Shown here piece by piece: positions 8,371 to 17,080 of a stretch of DNA of 64,000 nucleotides. Origin of the DNA: CAVZXS01 sp963779325 (GTDB taxonomy: Bacteria > Bacteroidota > Bacteroidia > Chitinophagales > Chitinophagaceae). The notes beneath the pieces were generated by a model, which worked only from the letters and a program-made list of their open reading frames with translations, was not told the DNA's origin and did not search any database. Where the stretch lies: contig CAVZXS010000002.1 in the NCBI GenBank assembly GCA_963779325.1, positions 1 through 64,000 on the forward strand, read 5' to 3'. The translations under genes were made by a program, and so were the position numbers. Position 1 is the first letter of the stretch, and each line of letters begins with the position of its first letter.

Positions 8371-10383
8371 CTAATCTTCTTCTATTCTTTTCAATTTCAT
8401 GGGGGCTACCGGGGCTACAATCAACGGAAATTTTTCTACCGTTACATTACTTACATCCAAGTCCGAATCCGCTTTCTTCCGAAAGACTGATTTCTTTCAG
8501 CCAAAAATGGAGTTTCATAATTACTTTTTCAAGAAAAGGCAATTCATTATCCTGGCTCAGGTATTTTTCCATTACAATAAATTGAAAATCGCCTACCACA
8601 TTGTTGCCTGCAAGACTTTCATACCGGCTGATGATGTTTACTTCTTTATTTTTTACCAAGTCTTCCACTACTTTCCGAAACATAAGATTATTCTTGGGCT
8701 CCATACGGAATCCAAACGAAAATCAACCCTGAATGATATCGTTGGGAATGATGTGATCTACTTTGTACTCACAGGTGTACGGATCATCCAGCGTATCTAC
8801 ATGCACAAACCAATATATATCGGCTCGCTTGGGTTTTTTGTTCAGTATGGAGTAAATGATTTTATGCTCAATCTCCTTAGGGTTATTGGCGCTGGTTAAA
8901 TAAACTAAGTGGGTAGCGTATTTGGGTATTGTTTTATCGTTACTCAGTTCTTGTATTTTGGGAATATAATGTTCCATCCGGACAAACTCCACATAACGAT
9001 TTTTAATTTTCCTTGCCCGATACCAGATATACATTACAAGGAACATCAGCATTCCTATAATCAGCGTAATAAATCCTCCGTGAATGAATTTTACCATTAA
9101 TGCAACCAAAAATGCAATTCCATGATAAGATAAACAACAAGAAACACATAAATCCAGGCCGATTTCACTCTATGAAGAACCATATAATTGGCAAATAATA
9201 TGGTGGTCAATCAACATGGTTACAATAATGGCAAGTCCGTAAGCTGCTTCCATGTTTGCAGACTTGCGAAAGTATAAAACGATCCCGGCGCAACCCAAAA
9301 ACATTATAAAACTTAAGGCCGGTATAAAAAGCTGTCCTTTGGCTTCAGACGGGTAGCGTAATTTTCAACTTTGGCCAAAGATTCAAACGCATGGCTTCGC
9401 TGATAAGCGTAAAAGCTCCCGATACCATAGCCTGGCTTGCAATAATGGCGGCGGTGGTAGCAATAACAACTCCGGGTATAATAAACCAATGCGGCATTAA
9501 ACCGTAAAATGCGTTTACAGCCACTTTGGTAGTAGCCCCTGTAGTAGCATCTATAACTTCTTTATACCCTTTTGTAATTTCTTTACCCAAATGATTATGA
9601 ATAATATAAGCGCCCTGGCCAAAATAGTTTAAGAGCAAGCAGGTTTTTACATAAATCCACGAGTAGCGGATATTGGTTTTACCGCAATGGCCCAAATCGC
9701 TGTATAACGCTTCGGCGCCTGTGGTACACAGAAACACCGCGCCCATCAGCCAAAAACCCTGCGGGTAATTTTTTAAAAATAACACGGCATGATGCGGACT
9801 TAATGCGCTAAAAATAGATAAGTCAGTAAAAACATTTGCAAGTCCCAAAATAGCAAGCATGGTGAACCATATTAACATGATAGGGCCAAACATTTTACCA
9901 ATGGATGCAGTACCAAACTGCTGCATAAAGAAAAACAGGGTGAGAATGACCAGCACGATTATAACAACGGTATCACTGCCGTCCTTGATGCCCAATGCCG
10001 GCAATGCCTTTAGTCCTTCAATGGCAGAGGTAATAGAAATAGGCGGGGTTATAATACCGTCGGCCAAAAGTGCCGCGCCGCCAATCATGGCGGGTATGAC
10101 TAACCATTTTCTTCTTCTTCGTACTAAGGCGAACAATGCAAATGTTCCGCCTTCACCGCGGTTATCGGCCCGTAATACAAGAATTACGTACTTGATAGTG
10201 GTTTGCAGTGTCAGTGTCCAGATAATACAGGAAAGCGTACCGAGAATCAAATCCTTACTTATCATTACTTTCTCCTATTATGGAATTGAATACATAAAGC
10301 GGAGATGTTCCAATATCGCCATAAATAATTCCTAATGCAATAAGAAGACCTGCTGCCGTGGCTTTGTTTGTAGAAATTTTCAC
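8371..10383 (-). pseudogene. kup: Kup-type potassium uptake protein, multiple frameshifts
   Basis: The whole span of about 671 codons can be read as one KUP/HAK potassium transporter when about six indels are corrected. It opens with GTG at 10383 and ATAAGLLIALGIIYGDIGTS, continues with LRADNRGEGGTFALFALVRR and LADGIITPPISITSAIEG, and ends with VEKFPLIVAPVAPMKLKRIE. Breaks lie near 10270, 9360, 9197, 9119, 8725-8705 (a compensating pair including an in-frame TGA) and 8457. All lesions are one or two bases and the protein sequence between them stays conserved. The gene is therefore either recently dead or locally misread. Neighbouring genes of similar length are clean. Confidence 0.9.
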
Positions 10384-10463
10384 TTGCTGTTATTATGTTA
10401 CCCGATTGTCACCTTCGGAAGGGTCCGGTACAGGTACTAACCTGTAAGGGCCTTACAAAGGTA
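10384..10463 (-). promoter_or_regulatory. Promoter -7 box and hairpin-rich leader of kup
   Basis: Read on the minus strand, TACCTTTG (10463-10456) is a good Bacteroidota -7 box. The expected -33 box is poor (an ATTG is present, but with spacing 17). Between the inferred start and the GTG at 10383 are three small hairpins: GTAAG-gcc-CTTAC, CAGGT-tagt-ACCTG and CCTT-ccg-AAGG. I do not recognise a known riboswitch class. Confidence 0.4.
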
Positions 10464-10662
10464 TAGGGAAAAATATGATACAATGATGTGTTGTTTTATT
10501 TTGGGGTTGCTGCCGGGGAAAACTTGTTATTCATGCCGGCAACAATTGAACTCTTCCGTCCGATAGTGTATTTATCATGAAATCCGCATCCTTTATAATA
10601 TTTTAAGGTAATTTTTGGCTTACATCTTGTAATTTTAATTTATATAAAAATATTTTATTTCT

Positions 10663-12198
10663 ATGTTCCGTATATATTGTTATTGGCTAATCGTCCTGTT
10701 TACAGTGGCGGCTCCGGCAGCTGTGGCGCAAAAAATTGTTTACTCTGAGCCCGAAAGAGATGATACCCGCCGTATGAATTTTGAAATTATCGGTAAAATG
10801 AACGGCAATTTTCTTATATACAAAAACATAAGAAACAAACACGCCGTAGTGTTGCTCGATAATGATATGAAACAAATAAGCAGGGTAGAGCATGATTATT
10901 TACCGACCGACAGGCTTATCAATGTTGATTTCCTGGCATACCCCGATTTCAGTTATATGTTCTATCAATATCAAAAAAGAAATGTAGTGTATTGTATGGC
11001 GGTTAAAATAGGCGCCAACGGAGAAAAAGTTGCCGACCCCGTACAGTTAGATACTACCCATATCGGGTTTTCGGCCAATAATAAAATTTATAATATTATA
11101 CCGAGCGAAGACAAAACCAAATTTATCATTTTTAAAATAAACAGCCGGAACCGCCGGCACTTTGTTGTCACTACCGTTTTGTTTGATGATAAATTAGAAA
11201 AGAAAAAAAGAACCGTACTGCCCCTGGATATGGAGGATAACAATGACTACCTGGATGAATACCATCTGGATAACGACGGCAACCTGGTTTTTGTAAAATA
11301 TATACGAACCAATAATGATGTAATCACAAAGCTTTTCATGATTATTAAAGGCGCTGAGGCGGATGCGCTTGTGATAAAAGAAATTAATATAGAAAAAAAT
11401 ATGCTGGATGAAATACATATAAAAGTTGATAATTTTAATAAACGATATTTTCTTTCTTCCTTTTATTATAAACAACGCAGAGGCAATATAGACGGTATGT
11501 ATTTTTATGTGTGGGATACGAAGGAAATGAAACCTGTTCTTGAAAAAGCCACTGAATTTTCCGATGAGTTGCGAAAAGAAGCCCGGGGCGATGCGGGTCT
11601 TAAAATGGCTTTCAATGATTATTTTATACGTAATGTGATTACAAAAAAGGACGGCGGTTTTATTATCAGCAGCGAAGCTTTTTATACCACATCACGATTT
11701 GGCAACTGGAACCGTTGGAATTATTTGTACGGGAATCCGTTTCTTTCCCCCTTTGATTACTATTCTTATTCTACTTTTTATAACAGCAGTTTGTGGCGGT
11801 CAAGATACGGGTACGGTACAGGTGGCAGTCAGCCGGTTCGTCATCATGCCGATAATGTAGTTATATTGTCATTTGATAAGGAGGGTAATCCGGAATGGAC
11901 CAATGTAATAAGCAAAGAGCAGTTTGATGATGAGTCGGACGACCTGATTTCTTACCAGGTAATGAATACCGGCGGCCAATTACATTACCTCTTTAATAAG
12001 GCTGAAAAGAGAAACCTGTTGCTCAATGATTACTCCATTGCACCCGATGGAAAAATAAACCGCAATCCCACATTAAAAAACTTAGACAAAGGGTTTGAGT
12101 TTATGGTTAAATATGCAAAACAAGTAAGCAGTCGTCAAATGATTATTCCCTGTCTAAGCAGAAATTCTATTTGCTTTGCAAAAATTGAATACAATTAA
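10663..12198 (+). CDS. Conserved secreted protein of unknown function
   Basis: A 511-residue protein with a signal peptide (YWLIVLFTVAAPAAVAQ) and no further membrane segment. The body alternates beta-like strands with charged loops (DDKLEKKKRTVLPLDMED, VFVKYIRTNNDVITKLF). An aromatic Tyr/Trp/Asn-rich stretch lies near residues 345-385 (NWNRWNYLYGNPF). The pattern suggests a beta-propeller-like scaffold, but no family is recognised. It is followed after 25 bases by the membrane protein gene at 12224, so the two are probably cotranscribed. Confidence 0.7.
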   Translation: MFRIYCYWLIVLFTVAAPAAVAQKIVYSEPERDDTRRMNFEIIGKMNGNFLIYKNIRNKHAVVLLDNDMKQISRVEHDYLPTDRLINVDFLAYPDFSYMFYQYQKRNVVYCMAVKIGANGEKVADPVQLDTTHIGFSANNKIYNIIPSEDKTKFIIFKINSRNRRHFVVTTVLFDDKLEKKKRTVLPLDMEDNNDYLDEYHLDNDGNLVFVKYIRTNNDVITKLFMIIKGAEADALVIKEINIEKNMLDEIHIKVDNFNKRYFLSSFYYKQRRGNIDGMYFYVWDTKEMKPVLEKATEFSDELRKEARGDAGLKMAFNDYFIRNVITKKDGGFIISSEAFYTTSRFGNWNRWNYLYGNPFLSPFDYYSYSTFYNSSLWRSRYGYGTGGSQPVRHHADNVVILSFDKEGNPEWTNVISKEQFDDESDDLISYQVMNTGGQLHYLFNKAEKRNLLLNDYSIAPDGKINRNPTLKNLDKGFEFMVKYAKQVSSRQMIIPCLSRNSICFAKIEYN

Positions 12199-12223
12199 CC
12201 AACCACCTATTCGTTAACAGCCT

Positions 12224-13210
12224 GTGACAGGAATCTTTAAACAAAAAAACCCGGTTAATATACTATTGTTGCCGGTATTCGGGGTTTTGCTCAAGCTGCC
12301 CATGTTTGCTCATCCGCATGTGCCCGTATCTGCTCCGCAGGATGGCCTTTTGTATCGTTCGCTTATCGACTTTCTTGCACCTTTCGGCAAGTCGTCTCCT
12401 TTTATTTATCCCTTGCTGGCATTTATTTTATTGTTTTTGCAGGCCGTATTTTTTACACGGCTTATGATTAATAATAAAATGATGATCAAGCCCAACTATT
12501 TGCCGGGTATGTCATTTATGCTGCTAACTTCATTGCTGCCCGAATGGAATTACTTTTCTTCCGTATTACTTGTCAATACTCTTTTACTATATACACTTTC
12601 CGCATTACTTGCCGTATACAGCGAGCAGAAAGCCGGTACCTCCATTTTTAATATAGGCATGGCCACAGGTATTGCTTCCTTCTTTTTCTTTCCTTCTGTT
12701 TTATTTTTTGTGTGGTGCTTGTTCGGGTTAATGCTTATGCGGCCGATAAAAATAAATGAATGGATTATTTGCCTCATGGGCCTGTTAACGCCTTATTACT
12801 TCTTCGGCATTTATCTTTTTGTGGCGGGCAAGTGGGACATACAAACTATGTTACCCTACTTATCGTTACATGTACCTGTTGTAAAGCCCGATCTTTGGCT
12901 GGCGGGTTTAGCTTTGTTATTGGGTTTGCCTTTTTTGCTTGGCGGGTATTATGTACAGGAAAACTTGCGTAAGATGCTTATACAAGTACGTAAGGCATGG
13001 AGCCTGATGCTGGTGCTCTTATTGATAGCGCTGTTGGTACCCTTTATCAACGGAAGTAATAGTTTTCAAAACTGGTTCCTCTGTATTATGCCCTTTGCGG
13101 GGTTTCATGCCTGTGCTTATTTGTATCCTAAGCAACGATGGATACCGGCGCTGTTATTTTGGGTTACAGCAGCTTATATAACCGGCTATCAATATTTCGG
13201 GCAGGGGTGA
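12224..13210 (+). CDS. Polytopic membrane protein, possibly DUF6427 family
   Basis: 328 residues with about eight to ten hydrophobic segments and no catalytic motif. The opening MTGIFKQKNPVNILLLPVFG, then the long GTSIFNIGMATGIASFFFFP and LTPYYFFGIYLFVAGKW segments, resemble the Bacteroidota-specific DUF6427 membrane proteins. This match is from memory of the family pattern and is moderate only. The start is GTG at 12224, immediately after the upstream gene. The closely spaced pair suggests an envelope role. Confidence 0.65.
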   Translation: MTGIFKQKNPVNILLLPVFGVLLKLPMFAHPHVPVSAPQDGLLYRSLIDFLAPFGKSSPFIYPLLAFILLFLQAVFFTRLMINNKMMIKPNYLPGMSFMLLTSLLPEWNYFSSVLLVNTLLLYTLSALLAVYSEQKAGTSIFNIGMATGIASFFFFPSVLFFVWCLFGLMLMRPIKINEWIICLMGLLTPYYFFGIYLFVAGKWDIQTMLPYLSLHVPVVKPDLWLAGLALLLGLPFLLGGYYVQENLRKMLIQVRKAWSLMLVLLLIALLVPFINGSNSFQNWFLCIMPFAGFHACAYLYPKQRWIPALLFWVTAAYITGYQYFGQG

Positions 13211-13232
13211 AGGTAATTATTTTTGGCTGCGC

Positions 13233-14330
13233 CTATTTTTTCGATACCACTATAATTTTATCATTGCTTCCGTTACCCGTGCATATATATACTTTACCAT
13301 CGGGTGCAATGCATATATCCCTCAAGCGGCCGTACTTACCGTCGTAATATTCGTTCGATGCTGTAACGGCAGTACCGGCGGCATCCAATTTTAATTGGTG
13401 CAGTGTAGCATCTTTCAGTGTTGCCAGCAGCAAAGAGTTTTTCCATTGCGGTATCAAATCATTGTTGTAATAATCAAGTCCGCATACAGCAATGGTAGGT
13501 GTCCAGGCTCTCAAAGGTTCTTTTACGTTATTGGCGGCGCAAAAAGTTTGTTCACCGGCATCACAAAGCCCTCTTACATCGGGCCATCCGTAATTTCTGC
13601 CTTTCTCTATAATATTTATTTCGTCATCTGTATCAGGTCCGTGTTCGCTGCTGTATAGTTTTCCGTTGGCAATAACCAAACCCTGCGGGTTGCGATGACC
13701 CCAACTCCACAGCGGATTGCCGGCTATGGGATTGTCCGCAGGAATACTTTTGTCCAAATTCAATCTTAATATTTTCCCGTTAACCGAATTTTTATTTTGT
13801 GGTAATGATTGATTGGCCGCATCTCCCGTAGTAATTAAAAGTTTTTGATCGGCTGTTATAAGTAACCTGCATCCGTTATGAATATTGGCGGCGCCAATGT
13901 TTTCGTAAATAATGGAAGGGTTTATAAGCGTTGTGCCGTTATAAGTGTATCGCACAATTTTTTCTTTGTAGCCCGATGTACTGTTGTGATTGTACGCAAT
14001 GTAAAGCTCATTGGTGGCCGCAAAATTGGGATCCAAAACCATTCCCAATAAACCGCCTTCGCCTTGTGCAACCGCATCCGGCACGGTAAAAACGGGTGTT
14101 ATGGTGCCGGTGGCAGGGTTTACTCTGCTTATCTTTCCGCCGCGTTCAGTCATCCATATAAAATTATCGGGACCCCACAAAATTTCCCAAGGTTGCGAAA
14201 GACCGCTTACTAAAATCGAATCCTTTATCACGGCATCGCCGGGTGTTAGGGGAGGTTCTTGATTTTTATTTTTTTTACAGGTAAGCAGGGAACTGAGTAA
14301 TACGGTATATACAATAGCTGTAAATTTCAT
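13233..14330 (-). CDS. PQQ-dependent sugar dehydrogenase (GSDH-like) lipoprotein
   Basis: About 365 residues of a six-bladed propeller related to soluble glucose/aldose sugar dehydrogenase (YliI/Asd-like). Motifs include LSQPWEILWGPDNFIWMTER, QGEGGLLGMVLDPNF, the active-site region NIHNGCRL, WGHRNPQGLV, SSEHGPDTDDEIN and GRNYGWPDVRG. The ATG at 14330 opens a lipoprotein signal (MKFTAIVYTVLLSSLLTC). A start at 14375 would add 15 unlikely residues. It should oxidise aldoses at the cell surface or in the periplasm with PQQ, although no PQQ synthesis gene is visible here. It converges on the DUF6427-like gene. Confidence 0.88.
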   Translation of the reverse strand: MKFTAIVYTVLLSSLLTCKKNKNQEPPLTPGDAVIKDSILVSGLSQPWEILWGPDNFIWMTERGGKISRVNPATGTITPVFTVPDAVAQGEGGLLGMVLDPNFAATNELYIAYNHNSTSGYKEKIVRYTYNGTTLINPSIIYENIGAANIHNGCRLLITADQKLLITTGDAANQSLPQNKNSVNGKILRLNLDKSIPADNPIAGNPLWSWGHRNPQGLVIANGKLYSSEHGPDTDDEINIIEKGRNYGWPDVRGLCDAGEQTFCAANNVKEPLRAWTPTIAVCGLDYYNNDLIPQWKNSLLLATLKDATLHQLKLDAAGTAVTASNEYYDGKYGRLRDICIAPDGKVYICTGNGSNDKIIVVSKK

Positions 14331-14489
14331 AAGAAATGAGTTTAAAAATAATAGTATATAATTTACTAAAATCATGCCTCAGTGACAGGAAGTTGCTTTT
14401 TCCGGGAAAGAAAAAAAAGGAGAATAGAAAAATTACCCTTCTGTATTACCAAAATACTTAATTTTATTCCTACACTAAACTAAATTATT

Positions 14490-15083
14490 ATGAAAGGAAC
14501 AAAAAATATCGCTTTGCTGGTTATACTGGCATTACTGGTTATCATGGGCTTTTGGGGATGTAATGGCTATAACGGCTTGGTAAAAGAAGATGAGAATGTA
14601 AAGAAAGCGCTGAATAATGTAAATACAGAATACCAAAAAAGATTGGACTTGGTTGATAATTTGGTAAACACCGTAAAAGGAGCTGCTAACTTTGAGAAAG
14701 AGACATTAACGAAATTGGTAGAGGCAAGAGCGAAAGCTACTTCGGTAAACCTTAATGTAGATAATCTTACACCGGAAAACATAGCTAAGTTTCAGGAAGT
14801 ACAGGGCCAAATGACCGGAGCCTTAAGTCGCCTGCTTGCCGTAGTTGAAAACTATCCTGATTTAAAAGCTAATCAGAACTTTTTAAAACTGCAAGGCCAG
14901 ATAGAAGGCATTGAGAACGATGTAAAAAATTCGCGTACCAATTTCAATGCGGCTATTAATACTTATAATACCAAAGTCAGATCTTTTCCGATGAATCTTC
15001 TCGGAGGCATGTTCGGCTTTAAAGTAAAAGAAGGATTTAAAGCTGAAGAAGGTGCGGAGAAAGCTCCTAAAGTGCAATTTTAA
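14490..15083 (+). CDS. LemA family protein (first of two)
   Basis: 197 residues. An N-terminal membrane segment (IALLVILALLVIMGFWG) is followed by the LemA coiled-coil core: YNGLVKEDENVKKALNNVNT, YQKRLDLVDNLVNTVKG, FEKETLTKLVEARAKA and VENYPDLKANQNFLKLQGQI. It ends with FPMNLLGGMFGFKVKEGF. LemA proteins are membrane-tethered helical bundles of unclear biochemical role. It heads a tight four-gene run (gaps of 11, 3 and 7 bases) with a second LemA and two TPM proteins. Confidence 0.93.
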   Translation: MKGTKNIALLVILALLVIMGFWGCNGYNGLVKEDENVKKALNNVNTEYQKRLDLVDNLVNTVKGAANFEKETLTKLVEARAKATSVNLNVDNLTPENIAKFQEVQGQMTGALSRLLAVVENYPDLKANQNFLKLQGQIEGIENDVKNSRTNFNAAINTYNTKVRSFPMNLLGGMFGFKVKEGFKAEEGAEKAPKVQF

Positions 15084-15094
15084 CCAATAAGCAA

Positions 15095-15682
15095 ATGGGT
15101 AAGAAAAGGATTTCCGGCTATCTCGTTGGCGGTTTAATTGTATTAATAGGTTTGTTTACCATTATTACGTACAACGGTTTGATAAAAAAAGAAGAGGAGG
15201 TTAAGAATCGTTGGGTTGAAATGCAAAATGCATATCAACGCAGGTTAGACCTCGTTCCCAACCTTGTCAATATAGTAAAGGGTGTAAGCGATTTTGAACA
15301 AACCACTTTGCAAAAAATTGCCGAAGCAAGAAATACTGCATTGACAAAAATTCAATCAGGCAATATAAGTGCGGAGAATTATGAAGAGCAAAAGAGAATC
15401 CAGGACAGTTTGGCCATTAATACCAACCGCCTGATTATTTCCATAGAAAAATATCCGACATTGAAAGGAACATCGGCCTATGCCGGTTTGCAAACACAAT
15501 TGGAAGGTACCGAGAGAAGAATCTTGATTGCCCGTAAAGATTTTAATACAGCTATCGCAGATTATAATAACGCTGCAAGAAATTTTCCCTCGGGTATGGT
15601 AGCAAAAGTTTTCGGATTTAAAGTAAGAGAGGGATTTCAATCAGATGCCGGTTCAGAAAAAACCGTACAAATAAAATTTTAA
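15095..15682 (+). CDS. LemA family protein (second of two)
   Basis: 195 residues, clearly a paralogue of the preceding gene. It has one N-terminal membrane helix (ISGYLVGGLIVLIGLFTIIT), then YNGLIKKEEEVKNRWVEMQN, YQRRLDLVPNLVNIVKG, IEKYPTLKGTSAYAGLQTQL, ending in AKVFGFKVREGF. It keeps the canonical LDLVPNLV signature, where the first copy has LDLVDNLV. The pair may form a hetero-oligomer; this is inference from adjacency. Confidence 0.93.
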   Translation: MGKKRISGYLVGGLIVLIGLFTIITYNGLIKKEEEVKNRWVEMQNAYQRRLDLVPNLVNIVKGVSDFEQTTLQKIAEARNTALTKIQSGNISAENYEEQKRIQDSLAINTNRLIISIEKYPTLKGTSAYAGLQTQLEGTERRILIARKDFNTAIADYNNAARNFPSGMVAKVFGFKVREGFQSDAGSEKTVQIKF

Positions 15683-15685
15683 CTA

Positions 15686-16150
15686 TTGTCGCTATTTTCA
15701 TTTTTATATAAAAAGAAAGAATTTTTTACTGCTGAGCAAAAGCAGCGAATAGTGGAAGCTATACGAATAAATGAACGCCGTACCAGCGGTGAGATTCGTG
15801 TATTTGTAGAAAGCCGTTGCCGGATGGTAGAAGCATTGGACAGGGCGGTAGAAATTTTTTACGGGTTAAAAATGGAAAAGACGGAAGAACGAAATGCCGT
15901 ACTTATTTATGTGGCAACAAAGGACAGGCAGTTGGCTGTATTTGGCGATGAAGGCATCCATAAAAAAGTCGGATCAGGTTATTGGAATATTGAAGTACAA
16001 AAAATGATAAGTGTATTTAACAGGGAGAATGTTGCCGAAGGTATCCGGCAATGTGTGATAGATATCGGTGATGTATTATACAGCCATTTCCCGTTTGATA
16101 ACGATACAGATAAAAATGAACTGCCGGATGATATTATATTCGGCAATTAA
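15686..16150 (+). CDS. TPM-domain protein (small, soluble form)
   Basis: 154 residues with a TPM (TLP18.3/Psb32/MOLO-1) domain and no signal peptide or membrane helix. FFTAEQKQRIVEAIRINERR, TSGEIRVFVESRC, ERNAVLIYVATKDRQLAVFG and GIRQCVIDIGDVL are visible. TTG at 15686 is the likely start; it lies directly behind the stop of the second LemA gene, which suggests translational coupling. Its role is unproven; it probably works with the membrane-bound TPM protein and the LemA pair. Confidence 0.85.
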   Translation: MSLFSFLYKKKEFFTAEQKQRIVEAIRINERRTSGEIRVFVESRCRMVEALDRAVEIFYGLKMEKTEERNAVLIYVATKDRQLAVFGDEGIHKKVGSGYWNIEVQKMISVFNRENVAEGIRQCVIDIGDVLYSHFPFDNDTDKNELPDDIIFGN

Positions 16151-16157
16151 TGACTCA

Positions 16158-16973
16158 ATGAAGAAAATTCTTTTAATTATAAGTTTTTTTGTTTCAGTTT
16201 GTGTACAAGCACAGATAGAAAAATCTATTCCGAATCCGCCCAACCCTCCCCGGCTGGTAAATGATTTTTCAAAGCCCGGCCTGCTTACCGCAATGCAGAA
16301 GGAGCAATTGGAAATCAAGCTGAAATTATATGATGACAGCACTTCCAATCAATTGGCAATCGTTATTGTAAATAACCTGGACGGTTACAGCAAAGATGAA
16401 TATGCCATTGCATTGGGAAGAAAATGGGGAGTAGGAGGTAAAGGCAAAAATAACGGTGTTGTTATTCTTATTTCCACCGGTAAAGATGACAATGGCACAC
16501 GTGATGTTGAACAGCGAAAAGTTTTTATAGCTGTCGGTAATGGTTTGGAAGGAGCTATACCTGATCTTACGGCGCAAAGTATACTTGACAATGAGTTAAT
16601 ACCGAATCTTAAAACCGGTAACACGTATCGCGGATTAGAAGAAGCAACCGATGCACTCATTAGTGCTGCCGCAGGCAGATACACCGCTCCCGCCGGATAC
16701 GCAAATCGTGGTAAAAAAGGAATCGGGTTTTTTCAAATACTGTTAATTATTATCGTTATTCTATTTGTTCTTTCCATGATGTCTAAAGGCGGAAGGAATG
16801 GCGGCATGATGTCCCGTCGCGGTTATCGCGGGTGGAACAATGGCGGACCTACCATTTGGTTTCCCTCATCGGGCGGTGGTTGGAGTGGTGGCGGTGGCAG
16901 TTCCGGTGGAGGCGGCTTTGGCGGTTTTGGCGGAGGCAGTTTTGGTGGCGGCGGTGCCGGCGGCGATTGGTAA
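16158..16973 (+). CDS. TPM-domain protein with signal peptide, membrane anchor and Gly-rich tail
   Basis: 271 residues: a signal peptide (MKKILLIISFFVSVCVQAQ), then a TPM domain of about residues 30-180 (LTAMQKEQLEIKLKLYDDST, NQLAIVIVNNLDGYSKDEYA, NNGVVILISTG, IAVGNGLEGAIPD). A membrane helix (FFQILLIIIVILFVLSMM) is followed by an Arg/Gly/Ser-rich tail ending in a GGFGGGSFGGGGAGGDW-type repeat. The tail is normal for YgcG-like members. An upstream in-frame start at 16068 would overlap the previous gene; the ATG at 16158 opens the signal peptide and is preferred. It is the last gene of the LemA/TPM run. Confidence 0.9.
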   Translation: MKKILLIISFFVSVCVQAQIEKSIPNPPNPPRLVNDFSKPGLLTAMQKEQLEIKLKLYDDSTSNQLAIVIVNNLDGYSKDEYAIALGRKWGVGGKGKNNGVVILISTGKDDNGTRDVEQRKVFIAVGNGLEGAIPDLTAQSILDNELIPNLKTGNTYRGLEEATDALISAAAGRYTAPAGYANRGKKGIGFFQILLIIIVILFVLSMMSKGGRNGGMMSRRGYRGWNNGGPTIWFPSSGGGWSGGGGSSGGGGFGGFGGGSFGGGGAGGDW

Positions 16974-17080
16974 TTATTTATTCTTTCAATAAGTCTCCCG
17001 TTATTTAATTAATTCACAAATACTTACTCGTAAGCGTTTGCATTAGTAATTCGTTTATTTTTGAAATGCAAAATACGTTC

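Noticed and set aside
8399..8899. 166-residue plus-strand frame
   Set aside because: It lies opposite the broken kup gene, whose conserved protein sequence is on the minus strand.
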